Part shown: positions 11,797 through 22,830 of the stretch, in pieces
Layout: each line of letters begins with the position of its first letter
How positions within the stretch are numbered: the stretch's first letter is position 1
Origin: Alectoria sarmentosa
Lineage: Eukaryota; Ascomycota; Lecanoromycetes; Lecanorales; Parmeliaceae
Length of the DNA stretch: 64,000 nt
Direction: 5' to 3'
Assembly (NCBI GenBank): GCA_009733775.1
Contig: WOGZ01000003.1
Span: forward strand, 294,614-358,613
The notes under the pieces: model-generated
Databases searched by the model: none
What the model was told of the DNA's origin: nothing
What the model saw: only the letters and a program-made list of their open reading frames with translations
Translations under genes and position numbers: made by a program

Positions 11797-14224
11797 TGGC
11801 TTGTCGTCATATAACAGTCTTTATTATAGGATTGTTTATTATCTTTTGAACGGTTAACAATTTGTATGTATTCATGTTGTTCACGATCATTAGCTGCACA
11901 GAATACGGATCTGCGGGTTGATTGGCGACGAGGAATTGAAAAATCATCGTGATTTTATTCTCGTTTTCTGAGGTTTTTCTAACCTTGTAAAAGCTGAAAT
12001 CTTGTCAACCTTCAAACTCTTTTTTCATTTGACAGCGTTGATGTTCTCTCGAAGGTGATTTATTTGACAAACGTAACAGAAATCTCGACGCGGATTTCAC
12101 AAAGTCGAATCTTTTCACGGGCCCGTCGTTTGATAGATTTAAATCTTGAATGAATTTAGTTACGATGTTATTGCAAGACGTTTCGTATGATCGTAAATTA
12201 ATATTTCATAAAACATCGTCTTTGAGCGTTTGAGTGAAATCTTATAACGACGACGACAAAAAGAAAAGGGTAAGAAGGGTAGATTAATCTCAATGTTTTG
12301 TTGATTCCGAGGCAGATCGGATTTTGCTATGCCAACGCGAGTGTAGAAGTCAGGTCCTTTGAGGAGCTGAGCCCTGACGTGCGGTCATGTGACGACGAGG
12401 TTTGGGGAGGCCTGAAATCGTTACGAATAATCACGAAACGGGCGATGATGTTGAGTATAGCAAGTGTGGAAAGGAGGATGTGAAATGAAAATGAGCGAAC
12501 GAAGCTGAAATGGCGATGGACGGCGAGTCGGCCATTCGAACGTGTCGAATCGCGAATTGAGGGTCTGCAATGGCAATGATGCCCATTAGAAGACTTGACT
12601 ATCAATGATACATCAAGATTGCTTATCATATTGAAAGCCCCAAAATGTATGACGGTGTATTCCACGATATCACAGGGGAGAATTGAAAGCACAGCGAGAA
12701 TCTCCTTGAGTTGAAGTTTGAACTTACAGTCGCGAGCAAGCGGCAAAGATGGTTAATGAGCAAGTATCTTCTTTACTTGATACATGATCGGAGAAATGTA
12801 TTTTAGACATTTGCTATCAATGTAATAAGCATGTACGTAAGGATTGCACTCCAAGTCCCAATTGCCAGTGTCATCTTCAAGGTCCTCTTTCACGAACCGC
12901 CATTTGCGCATCGTCTTCTCCTCTAGATTTCCGGTTTGGCTCCCTGCGCTGCTGCAAGCACTCGTACTTTGATCATCGGTAAACGGACGCCCACTTCTTG
13001 CGAGCCAGTCGCACTTGGAGACATTCGACGAAAGGCTGAGTGCTGGCTTCGCTGGCCTCTGGCTCTTCAGTGACCGCTGAGTAGGTGGGGTAAGATTACG
13101 GGCTGTCATGCCCAAGTGGTTGAAAGACCGAGAAAGGGCTTTTTTTGGGGGTGGCGACGGCTGCAGTCGTGGCGGTCGGAAGTACTCTACTCGTCGAGGA
13201 CTGGTTGGCGAGACTGAGGGGAGAGGGAGGGTCGCTCTTCACTGGCCTTTTGGCTTGGGTCTCTGGCTGTCATTGGCTGGACTGGCACTTTTCTGCATTA
13301 TTGTAATCTTCCGACCGCTCAACTTTTGTGTTGAAGGACTCTGAAAGCTGTAGTGGCAAGGAGGTTGGCAACATCCAGGCCAGGAAGATTTGAGGATCGT
13401 ATTGGGTACCCGTGTCGCCAGGAGGCCTGGACTCCGAGCCGTAATCGATCGTCGAATGAGGCCACATTCATGTCGGGTAAGATCTTTACAAGAGTTCCTA
13501 TCGAGAGCGTCTCTGGCCTTCTCAACCATCCATTGAATGATACAAAAGTCAATCGATTTCCTCATTGAATCGGCTTTCGACTTGAAATGCCTCGAATCAA
13601 GAACAGAGAGCGTGTGAGCCGACATGTCCCCTGCCCTGCAGCTGTCATATCAGTTGCCGTTTCTGGTGGTAAGAAGTTGAGTTCTCTCGCTGCACATTCT
13701 CTCGTGGAACAGGCGAGTCCGGTCTTCTCCAAGGGCTCTTATGCATACCGTGTTATTCCTTTGTAGACGTCATCTCAGCGACACTCTAGACTTGCGTTGG
13801 CGCTAGGCGAACATGATGACTTGAGTGTTTGCGTCAGATACCGGCGTTCTCGAAGTCGAATGGAAAGGCCGGAGTGGAAGAATAAAACCTTTGGGATGAA
13901 ATGCTGCGGTTGGGTGAAAAGAAAGATATCTGGTTGAAACAGTGTACGATAAGTCCAAGCCTCCACGCCTCAAGAACGAGATCCCAGACCAAGCTTGAAG
14001 CTCTGGTTGGACTCCGCTATAAACACGAGTCCATATAGATTTCCACGTCGTTGCTTGGGTCTTCGTATTGAAGAGGTTCCTTGGTCGCATCGACGGTGCC
14101 TAAGGATTGGGTCTGGCGTGCTGATTCAAGGGGCACATATACTGTAGGATTTCCTCCATGCTGATGTGTAGAGAGGATTAGTGGAAGAGATGATAAAGAA
14201 AGAGAGGCTACTGCATTGAAGATG
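11797..14224. other. Gene-poor interval with an AT-rich stretch and coding-like fragments
   Basis: 11,800-12,290 is clearly AT-richer than its flanks but keeps many CG dinucleotides, which may reflect mild RIP. Minus-strand frames at 13109-12753, 13625-13239 and 14090-13803 look partly coding (for example DFCIIQWMVEKARDALD) but have no recognisable family and no secure splice structure. Confidence 0.35.
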
Positions 14225-14850
14225 CTAGTCTAATGCTGATGCCAAATTGCCAGTGCGGTGCTGAAGCTCTTGAAGAAGAAAGTCGGTCGGATTTTGTTGC
14301 ACACCTATGAGCGAGCGGACTTTAATAATTTCCTCTTCAAAAACCGTGCGAGTCTTGTCATCATGGAATTGGATGTCGATTTCAATCTGTCCATGCTGTA
14401 AACTCATCTCAAGCCGTTCTTACCTTAGGAAGCCCCGCTAGCCATCGAGAAGACAATCAGACAGCTTGCCGAATCGATCGGAGGTTTGGCAGAGGAAGGG
14501 TCGCTATTGTCGCCGTCGTCCATAGAGAGATTGACCTTATCATCATCGGGGTCATGGGCTCCAAAATCTTGGGCAGACGCTGAGACGTTGTCTTCATCAT
14601 CGTCGTCAGAGGACGGGTCGGGAAAGGCAATATCCTCTTCAAGTCGTCTCTTATCGTACGTATCGTGACGATTTCGAGAGAGGTGCTCGCGCAGCTTCTT
14701 TCGTAGCGTGGCGAGCGTCGCGGTAAATCTCCTTTTTATCCTTTTGCGTGCTTCTCCAGGGGATCCGTGGTGGCCAGGTTTGCGGGGATCCTTACTTCCA
14801 TCGCCAATATTGTGGCACGACCGAGACGACCATGCACCCGCTCAAAAACG
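14225..14850 (-). CDS. Hypothetical acidic protein fragment
   Basis: From about 14850 to 14442 the minus strand is open and reads a basic helical segment (RRFTATLATLRKKLREHLSR) followed by a strongly acidic tract (DPSSDDDDEDN, DPDDDK), a typical disordered nuclear-protein composition. A second piece (14394-14290) reads HGQIEIDIQFHDDKTRTVF and EEEIIKVRSLI, preceded by an acceptor-like TTTACAG and followed by a GTGTGC donor-like site. Both probably belong to one lineage-specific gene, but start, joins and end are not resolved, and no family was recognised. It may equally be a decaying gene. Confidence 0.3.
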
Positions 14851-15275
14851 GAACATGCTCGTCATGATGATGGTGAGTGTGAGAAGAAGAGGAAAAGAAG
14901 CTTGTTCGATTTCGCAGAGTCAGTGAGGTGATGATGTGTGGAAGTGAGGGAGAGAATTTTGCGGCATATGTTGTGTGGTCGTTGTCCCTTTCTTCGGTAG
15001 AGAAGATGCTTACCACCTCAATGAACTTGGTACCAAATTATTGCTTGACTGCGCAGGTCTGAATTGATCTAAACCGACCCCTCGCAGACCTGCCACGGTC
15101 TCCAAAGATCTGAAGCAAACCTTACCAATCTATCTCATGCTTCTCAGGAGTCAGCCCTTGATCAGCCTGAAATAGATCAGTCATAGATCTGCATCAGATC
15201 TACTCCTCATCTTCCGACTCCTCTACCATGCCCTGAAACTTCTCTGGAAGGAGTAAAGCAGTCGAGGACAGCTCG

Positions 15276-15479
15276 TCACAGAGCTTGTACATGTCTGAAA
15301 CGAGCTGTTGTATCCTCGTGCATGTTGTCCAGGTCCTCGTAAGAGGTCTGGAAATTCACGTGCTTTGAAGCCGTTTTGTTTTCCAGGGCTTCACATGTTT
15401 TCTCTTTCCACGTGTCGTGGCCGTCGTCCAGCACATTCCAAAGTTCCTGAAGATCCTCGAACACCTTCACCACCCCCAA
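15276..15479 (-). CDS. Hypothetical coding fragment
   Basis: Minus-strand open frame with protein-like composition (VFEDLQELWNVLDDGHDTW .. YEDLDNMHEDTTARF). It begins without an ATG, so it is at best one exon of a larger gene. It lies just downstream of the 15573-16347 segment on the same strand. No family recognised. Confidence 0.25.
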   Translation of the reverse strand: MGVVKVFEDLQELWNVLDDGHDTWKEKTCEALENKTASKHVNFQTSYEDLDNMHEDTTARFRHVQAL

Positions 15480-15572
15480 GGGTGCAATGCGCCTTCCTCT
15501 TCCGCAGGACTATAGCATGGAAGGTTGGGCGATGGTCTCCCTGATAGCTGCAAGGCTGAGCGCCGCTGTTTT

Positions 15573-16347
15573 TCACTTCAGTCTTTTAGCATGGGCTGGC
15601 TGTGATAATTTCATGGTAAAGGAGCCCCGGGTGAGATAGTATGCCATCGAAGTGCGATCGGGATACACGGGGAGACCCGCGTCAGGCTTCGTGGCGTTAA
15701 AGAAGTAGGTGGCTCCGTGATCATTGTATTTGTGATAGAAACTCTTCACGGCGGCAGGGCCGTCATTGTTCGAAGATATGCGCTTCAGATCGTCACTGAC
15801 AAGGGCAAGACATAGCCTCCGATGGAATGTGGCGCTCCTGATCCTCGTCGCATTCGCCTCGTTATATCTCAAGCCCAGACTTTCACAGCAGAATGAGTGG
15901 GTTTTGACGTATTTAGGGAGCTCTCGCCGAAGCATTATCATCTCGATGATCAATCATCTAACCGAGGGGAATCTCTGCGTCGATGCGGTAAGACCCTTTA
16001 TCGGGGACGTTATCAATTCTAATGGCCGACGTGCGTTTTAATTGGAGCAATTTCAGGATGGGCGGAATAAATTTGTTGGCTTCGGAGGGTGCGAGCATTC
16101 CGGTTTCCTTATCCGACGTTGTCCAGGATTTGTATTTGACAGGATGAAGCAGCCAACGGAATGTGTCGATGTTGTCTGCAGACAACATCTGCCCCCCGAC
16201 CTGTGCGTTCGCTCGCTCGTAGTGATCCGTGGATGCGTCTCCCAACCCAGGTGTCTGCAGTATCCTGCAGCAGGTGCCGAGTCTGAAAGTCAGTTTGTTG
16301 AGGGGGTGGTATCGGAGTTGTTCCAGCTCCAGGCGGACCTCGAGTAA
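15573..16347 (-). CDS. Hypothetical protein segments, function unknown
   Basis: A continuous frame (about 16347-15958) reads VRLELEQLRYHPLNKLTFRL, then LSADNIDTFRWLLHPVKYKS, ending DNVPDKGSYRIDAEIPLG and TAG. Downstream, about 15850-15600, another minus-strand frame reads LVSDDLKRISSNNDGPAAVK and FYHKYNDHGATYFFNATKPD. Both look like genuine protein. A possible first exon (ATG near 16387, M-D-P-A-G-H) needs an intron of only ~35 nt, which is shorter than any other here, so I do not trust it. Family unknown; it may be a decayed gene. Confidence 0.3.
16168..16189. repeat. Perfect 22-bp palindrome
   Basis: The arm GATGTTGTCTG is followed directly by its exact reverse complement, with a PstI-type CTGCAG at the centre. 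It lies inside the 15958-16347 open frame, where it encodes QMLSADNID on the minus strand. Confidence 0.8.
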
Positions 16348-16662
16348 GTCATGTGTGAAATTCGTCTACGTACATGACCCGCAGGGTCCATGGAACCCTA
16401 GTGAAACATCAGTGTAGGTAACACTATGAATACTTCATTCACATACCACAGAGAATACCCTCCATTTTGTGCGATGGTGATCAGAGCTCTTGATTGATCA
16501 TCGGCGTCTGAAAGTGCGAGGTCATCGTCAACGATCATCGCCGTCACCTCTCCGCTCATCAACTTTCACCACCACGAGGATTGTATGTACATAGAGAGAA
16601 CCGCAATAGTGGAATGCTAATCGAGTTGCGTCTTCTCTATAGAATATAGAACAGGTCATTCT

Positions 16663-16860
16663 TCACTTGCAAACGAGATCTCTTTTTCGTAGATCTCTAA
16701 TGAAGACTAATTTGGCGCAATCTTCGTTGCTGGTGAGAAAATCTATAAAAAGAAAACGTCCCATTGTGGTAACGAGGGTCAGACCTGCGTTCATTAGCAG
16801 GATTATCCTCGGGTTCTCGTGACCCTCTAAGTATTCGTGATCCGAGTTGGAATCGTACAT
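16663..16860 (-). CDS. Hypothetical short open frame
   Basis: 65 codons from ATG 16860; includes a hydrophobic centre (RIILLMNAGLTLVTTMGRFL) between charged ends. The opposite strand near 17022-17112 also has a short frame that looks like a signal anchor (MVQTRQPF..). I cannot decide which strand codes; neither is recognised. Confidence 0.2.
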   Translation of the reverse strand: MYDSNSDHEYLEGHENPRIILLMNAGLTLVTTMGRFLFIDFLTSNEDCAKLVFIRDLRKRDLVCK

Positions 16861-17452
16861 GCTATCCTCTCACGCTTCGTTGTATCGTTCCACAGAAAGG
16901 GCTCCCACACGAGTTCCGATTCTCATATCCTCGTAAAGTTGGAGATCTTGCGAGGGGTTTATCAATTTAGAGGCTTCGAGAACGAGATTCAGCTAAGGTA
17001 CCATGTTCCTAAACACACAATGGTCCAGACTCGGCAGCCCTTCTCTGTCTTTAAGTGGGCCTCTCTTGTTATCCTCGTCTCGTTCTTCGCGGCCACCTTC
17101 AAAAGTCTCTGAGGACGAGTCTCTTTGTATCCTCATCCTCGTTCTTGCTGATGTACCAAATGAACACCGTTGAGAGTTGTGGTAGTACTGTTTGCAAGTC
17201 TTCTATTGTTTCCCCTCTTCAGGTATGGCGGTTTTCATATGGATTACCGCGTGGCGAGACAGATCTCATATCGGCATCCAGAGCTTTATCATCATTCAAT
17301 TCTCACACGGCAATCTCCTCCTGCTCAGACCTCTCTTCCTGGCCCTCATCCCATCTTCTCATCATCGTCAGTTTCGTCCACTTCGGTTTGGAAACCGGCC
17401 GAACAGACCTGCAACGGTCGTGCGCTTCTTTGCAAGCGCCACGTAATGATCC

Positions 17453-17865
17453 TCAAGGCCCAGGTGCTGGTGCTGATGTTTCCTGAAGCACTCCGTATAG
17501 CTCATTTTTAGTTATGTTCAGCCCTTTCTGGCGTTTGTTCGGAGCTGTACAGGTTAGTCCTGACTCAAACGTCTGAACAGGCCTGTACATACATTTGTCG
17601 TTGATGGTCGGTTCCTTCTTGCGTTTGTGCGCCTCTTTGACAACAGCTGTACAGATCAGTAAGTATATGTACGGGAAGTTGGAGCATTGTACTGACAAGG
17701 AACGAAACTGCACCGTTTGATCCCTTCGCATCCAGCCATACAGTTGGCAAAACAACCGTTGCGGAAGCCTTTCAAGGTTCTGCAGCTCTGGAAAGGTCTG
17801 TGACCATTTGAACACTTGGTGCAAGCGTCTGTAACTTTGTGGATCTCATCTGCACGGGACTGGTG
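17453..17865 (-). CDS. C-terminal exons of a Cys-rich DUF3716-like protein
   Basis: Three exons join cleanly: 17865-17697, 17646-17593 and 17544-17453 (introns GTCAGT..TACAG and GTATGT..TACAG), giving 104 codons and a stop. The first exon carries a compact Cys motif: D-A-C-T-K-C, then GHRPFQSC, GFRNGCFANCMAGC and KRCSF. This is the C-x2-C ... C ... C-x3-C-x3-C ... C pattern of the fungal-specific DUF3716 domain, a putative zinc-binding unit of unknown function. It is followed by a basic tail (VKEAHKRKKEP, NKRQKGLN) that could be a nuclear signal. The first listed exon starts after a good acceptor (ATCTAG), so the 5' part lies upstream (above 17865); I could not assemble it. Confidence 0.5.
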
Positions 17866-18529
17866 CTAGATTGCTTCGGGGATGTAGAGTACGTGCGCTT
17901 CATGTCCGGTATCGCTCGTGGCAGATCCTTTCTCCAAGTTTCTCATTTCCTAAATTTTCATGGAAATGGAATTTCGAAACTACACATGTCGGGACCGCAC
18001 TCTTCAGGCGATGGTGAGCCCATCCTGAAGTTTCGTGGTGCGCTTATCTCCTTATCCTCACTTCATTCTCCGGTGTATCCGTAGGCGGAGTATTTGGTGG
18101 GAACACACAGCGAACCGCGGTTAGAAGGGTGCACCGGTAAGAAAGGCCTGCTGCGATGTGTTCCTCACAGAGGACCACTGAAGCCGGAGTAAGTGAAGCT
18201 TTCGTGGACGTGAAACTTCATGTGTCGGAGAAAGTCATCCATTCTTGGAGTTGGTATCGTTAGTACATTCGAGTAATAGCCATGTGAGGTGTGATCGCTG
18301 TGGCTTGAGCACCGTGAATTGCAGGCGCATGGAGCGACGGAGCTTCGAAGTTGCCATGGCTGTGGTGTGGATACAAGATCTTGTTGTCGAATGAAAAGCG
18401 TAGGAGAGGTGGTGAAAGAGACGTAGAATACTTACTTCACAAAACCGCAAAGCCTTTCTTTGCTGAAATCATGACTGCTATTTGGGACAGCGAGCCATCA
18501 GTTCTGAATGACCATGGATAGGTACATAG

Positions 18530-18727
18530 CTATATATGTAGAGCAATAACTTCCTTCAAGACCATGGGTTCGAGAGGAAGTGCTTTCGAGATCCTGTCCA
18601 GCTTGCTTGCATGTTTGAAGAGCTCCGTCACGAAGGGTAGTCCGAGTTTGACCCAGAGTGAGTCTCTGTCCTCTGGTCTCTCCGGCACAAACTCCACACC
18701 GAACCTCCTCCCAGCATGGTCTACAGA
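18530..18727 (-). CDS. Hypothetical coding fragment
   Basis: Open minus-strand frame between two stops. It reads RRFGVEFVPERPEDRDSLWV, then LGLPFVTELFKHASKLDRIS and LEPMVLKEVIAL. The composition is protein-like, but no ATG, splice partner or family was found. It is probably an exon or a relic. Confidence 0.25.
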   Translation of the reverse strand, partial: SVDHAGRRFGVEFVPERPEDRDSLWVKLGLPFVTELFKHASKLDRISKALPLEPMVLKEVIALHI

Positions 18728-19152
18728 CTACGTGCTCTCCAAAGCGAGCATTTCAATGATGGAGATCCATCTGTGCTCATGTTCTGCTTTAGTAACTCTT
18801 GGCCTCCTGTATTGGTCTTGGCAATGGCGCCCTACTTGGATTCTGTTCTGCTGAATGAGACAGTGAAACAGCTTTTGTGAGGAAGCGTGCGGGGAACGAT
18901 CGTAGCCAGGATTGCGATGCTGGAGCACAGGAACGTGGTTGGAATCTATGTTTGTCGTGGAGGATCCTGAGCCAGGGTACCTGAGAGCCTGTTCGGCAGT
19001 GACCGAGTCGTACTTTTGTGACCGTTGGCAGAGAGCGTCACTCTAGCGTTGATGTCTGACCGCGTCGCTACGCGTCACCTCATTTTTTCCTCTGTCGCTT
19101 CTAGAATGGTCGACGGCGACGAATTCTAGACAACCTTGGTCTCTTAGGCGGG

Positions 19153-19663
19153 TCAAGATGCGGACAGTGTTCTTAAAGTCTGAGCGTGCGTCGCCTCCTG
19201 GGCCCCGTCCTCAGCCAGTGGCTCCTGTCCGGTCTCACTGGGTACCGTGACGGTCTCTTTGATTTCGAATCCGAAAGCTCGCTGGGATGACTCTTTCTTT
19301 GGGCTCTGGGAAGCTCTCTGGCGAAGGCGCCGGTAAATATTGAGCACCCAACGCCACACAGAAATTGAAGTCGTTGTTTCGGTAGAAGAGGACTGCGGCT
19401 TTAGAGTAGATTGTGTGGCACGTGAGGAGCAGTGCAGCGCTGTTGATGTTGGCCTTCGGACCGTCTGCGTTGCTTTGGCCTCTCAGCTCTTTCAATAAGA
19501 ACGTCTGGCGCTTTGAGCATGGGTGCGACTTCGGAGTTATCTGAGAGTAATCCCCATGCCAGACGATCTTGTTGGGGGTGATGAGAGCAGATTCGTAATT
19601 CTTGACTTCCATCTTCACACTTCCCCTTGAGGGGAAGTGTGAGCAGACGACCGTAGTGACCAT
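19153..19663 (-). CDS. Fragment resembling fungal 2EXR/DUF7730-type proteins
   Basis: The frame from ATG 19663 reads 142 codons. The diagnostic part is NSAALLLTCHTIYSKAAVLF followed by YRNNDFNF, the 'LLLTCR.IY.EA...LY..N.F' signature that recurs in large fungal families annotated 2EXR or DUF7730 (function unknown, often lineage-expanded). The upstream half (HPCSKRQTFLLKELRGQ) also fits that layout. The C-terminal part after the signature is not typical, so an unseen intron or decay is likely. Identification rests on pattern memory only. Confidence 0.35.
19615..19642. repeat. 28-bp hairpin with 13-bp perfect arms
   Basis: TCACACTTCCCCT (19615-19627) is separated by two bases from its exact complement AGGGGAAGTGTGA (19630-19642). 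It lies about 20 bp inside the start of the 19663 minus-strand open frame. Confidence 0.8.
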
Positions 19664-20103
19664 GCCAGACAGTTATGTTCTAGCTGATGAAGCCGAGTTG
19701 ATAGAAGTTGAACCTCAACTCTAGTGGAACTTGAGCAGATGGCAGCGTTGAGAAGTATTGCTCCGGAGGCGGAGCTAAGGTATGGTCTTAGGGAAATATT
19801 GCCTTTGTGCTTTTCCAACTGGTCCAATTCGTTCATGGTTTGAAAATTTGACTCTTGTCTCGTTCAATCTAGCCTCTAGATAGCAACAGGGTAATCTGCA
19901 CTTGGAAATTCCGATGGTTGTTAGGAGCTTTTGTGGGCGTTGACAAAAACACGTCCTTGGGATTGCAACGGTAGTAGCATCATAGTTGTAGGAAGGAATT
20001 TGTCACACCGCAGCATTTGCCAACCAAGTAGGCTTCCGACTATCCTATTAAGTTATGACTGGTCAGTATTCATTTATGACATATCTCAGAATGGGATCAG
20101 AGC

Positions 20104-21242
20104 TCACATTGGCCAACAGTCCCTCAGTCTCTCTCCTAAATCTTGTCCGTCATCCTTTCTATATCCCCGTTCCGGTGACTCGTGTATCATCTCTAGGATC
20201 GCAACAAGTTGGTCATTGCTGCATCTCTTGCTGTCGCATGGAATGCCGTGCTTCTTCCACATCTGGGATTCAGAACTCTGCCAAATATGTTTGATCACGT
20301 CTTCCATCGGCACATGTTTCAGCTCATATTCTTCGAGATCCCCGGTGTGGAAATGGAACAGCGCAGGGAGATGGAGTGTGCCATGCATTGTTTGCTACCA
20401 GGCTTGTTCAGTCGATCTCGAGGCGTAGGTAGCCCTCAAGCTCGGTTGGACGTCAGCTAGTGGGACATCAGCAAAGAATTTGGCCCGCTCTTTCTTCAGT
20501 CAGTAGATGTGGTGTAACGGTAGAGCTTTTATGACCTCAAGGATTGGCTTCACTTCCTCTTCAACATCAGGATCAGAGCTCATGAAGTGGCTGACGGCAC
20601 TCGAATGACTTGAGCATGAGGTTAGTCCCTGCTGATGGTGAGTTCTCACTGCTTTTGTTCTGCAGTATTGAACTGCGCCCCGGTTGTCAACAATTGGACA
20701 CGGACAACCTCACTAGCAGAATCGTAATCCGCGAGCCAACTCCGTACTGGTGCAACTAAAAGTGCACCATTCACGGAGCTGAACTTGCAACAGCACAGCG
20801 AATGGGACTCCAATTGGGTCAGTGCCACCATGACATGAGTGAAGAATCGGAGATGGGCTACTGATACTTGCTGGAGTCCGCCCATCCTTGCGATGTACGT
20901 AGCAAAGAGTGTCTGGAAGTACACAACAAGGACTGAGCGTAAGTCCCGATACTCTCTCTGGCGGTGTGTTCTGGTAGACTTCGCGTAAGTATCCCAATGG
21001 TCGGTGAAGACATCATGTGCGCGGTTTAAGGTGTCGAGAATTATCGGGACACGGGGTTCACCTCGCAGTGAGAATTCAAGATGGCGGACCAACTGACGAC
21101 GTCTCTGTGCAAGGGCGGTAGAGCCTGGGCTGGGTTGGGTTGTCTGGGATCGAGAGCCATGATGGCGAATGGTTGTAAGTGCCCGAGGTTGTCGGACCCT
21201 GGGTCCGTCATCATCTGTGTGAGTGCCCTCGTTGTGCAACAC
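20104..21242 (-). CDS. Hypothetical coding segments, unresolved
   Basis: Two minus-strand frames look coding. 21150-20660 reads RRRQLVRHLEFSLRGEPRVP and LDTLNRAHDVFTDHWDTY. 20388-20104 starts at an ATG and reads FHFHTGDLEEYELKHVPMED then IKHIWQSSESQMWKKHGI. They could be exons of one gene or remnants of two. I recognise no family and could not set splice sites. Confidence 0.25.
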
Positions 21243-22083
21243 GTTCTTTTTCTTATCCGCTTCTTCCTTGGACCTCAGGAGAGGTTCAAAAAGATGGGCA
21301 ATGAGGAGATAGTTTATTCAAGGCGAACTTCCGGTTCCTTCATAAGATGGCGTAAGCTTTCTCAGGGGGCGCCCTGCTTTGGCTGTGATCAGATGTTAGT
21401 TCTAATGGGCTGAGTCCAGGATACTTGAGACTAACCGATGGTTCCGACTTCCTCACTTCAGCTGCTTTTGTAAAGCAGAGATCAGGGTGGGAATATCTGC
21501 AAAAGATACTGAGACAGAAAGGGTTGCCGAGAAGTTGCTTCGAAGTATGGATATGCGCCACCACTGATGACAACCAAACCATGCGCCCCTGCCTTTCTGT
21601 TGGATAGGTAACCGAATGTAGGGTGTGACATGAGAGTGAGCGTCACACCTGTCCATGGATGCTGGCTTCTACCTCCCCGTAGGCGCTATCACGCTTTGTG
21701 AAAATCTGTTGCGTGAACACTTTATGACACCCGTGCGGGTTAAGCGAGTAGACAAAGGGTCAAAACCGGTGACTCAGTATAAGGCTTTGCAGCAAGGCGC
21801 CAGCATTTACGAAGGTATCTGAAGGCCTCATGACTGATTGCGGAAAGAAGTGCCCGTGCTGGAATGTTTCGAGAGGTAGAAACTATCATCAATACCTCTC
21901 CAACGACAGGAAGCCCAAGGTAAGATGTATATACGCACAAGGTAGAGAATGACGTAATATGATCAAAGCAAGTGGAAAAGCAAAGATGTGTCGCTTGGAA
22001 TGTGTAAATTCCTAGGAGGATGGGGCCTTAAATAGGTAGTGCAGCCTCTAATTCACGGCCCGGGAGACGCCATCACTCGTACA

Positions 22084-22830
22084 GATTCACCTACTTGTGG
22101 GACTCATTTTTGATAGAGTCACCCGTTCATGGGCTTCATCTCTGAAAGAGTCACTCGCATGTGGGATTCCTTCCCTAAACATTCGCCCCCTCTGCAGACT
22201 TCAACCTTCACAGAGTTATAGAATTGTAGGCCTCTTTTCCAAATGCATCACATATTGACAAAACACTTAGAGATTGCGCCCTTGAATTAGGGGCCCGCTG
22301 GTAGGCTTCACCCCTAAAGAAGTCAACAATTTGTGAGATTTGTTTCAAAAAAATGCTGAGAGGCTATGATTGGCTTCGCCCCTGAAATAATCCCCCCTTA
22401 GCGTATTCTGTCCTCGAGAGGTTTACACCATTCTAGGCTTCACCCGTAACAAACTCACACATTTGTAAGCTTCACACCTAGAAGCATCACACGTTGAAAG
22501 ACTGGTGAAAGATTTCGCCCCTATAAGAATCACCTATTTGTAGATTTTATCTCTCAGTAGGATTAGACATTTGTAGGCTTTATTATTCAAAGCATCGCCC
22601 ATTGAGAAGCTCCTCCTCAGATTGAATTACCTACTTGTAAACTTGTTCCATAGGACAGTCGCGTGCTTGCAAGTCTCACCAATGAAAAGTGGCAAATTTC
22701 TCTTAGACTTCCCTTAAACCATCACGTATTGCAAGGCTCTATCCCCAAAGCAACACCGAGTCGTGGATTCACTCTCAAATCGCCGATCTCCAGGCTTCAG
22801 TTCAAGCCCTCTCATTGATCTAAGCAGGAT
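22084..22830. repeat. Degenerate ~32-bp tandem array (minisatellite)
   Basis: About 20 or more units of roughly 30-36 bp (mode ~32) follow each other. The best conserved part of a unit is CTTCACCCCTAAA, then a short variable stretch with TCAC, then ACATTTGTAGG. Clear units start near 22134, 22296, 22435, 22467, 22511, 22544 and 22580. The unit length is not a multiple of three, and every frame has stops, so it is not a protein repeat. It ends at the 3' side of a dead hydrolase gene. Confidence 0.7.

Noticed and set aside
20511..20526. A-box-like sequence GGTGTAACGGTAGAGC suggesting a tRNA
   Set aside because: No acceptor stem, anticodon arm or B box at the right distance.
22084..22830. CRISPR-like array
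   Set aside because: Units are degenerate throughout without conserved repeats and unique spacers, and the host is a fungus.
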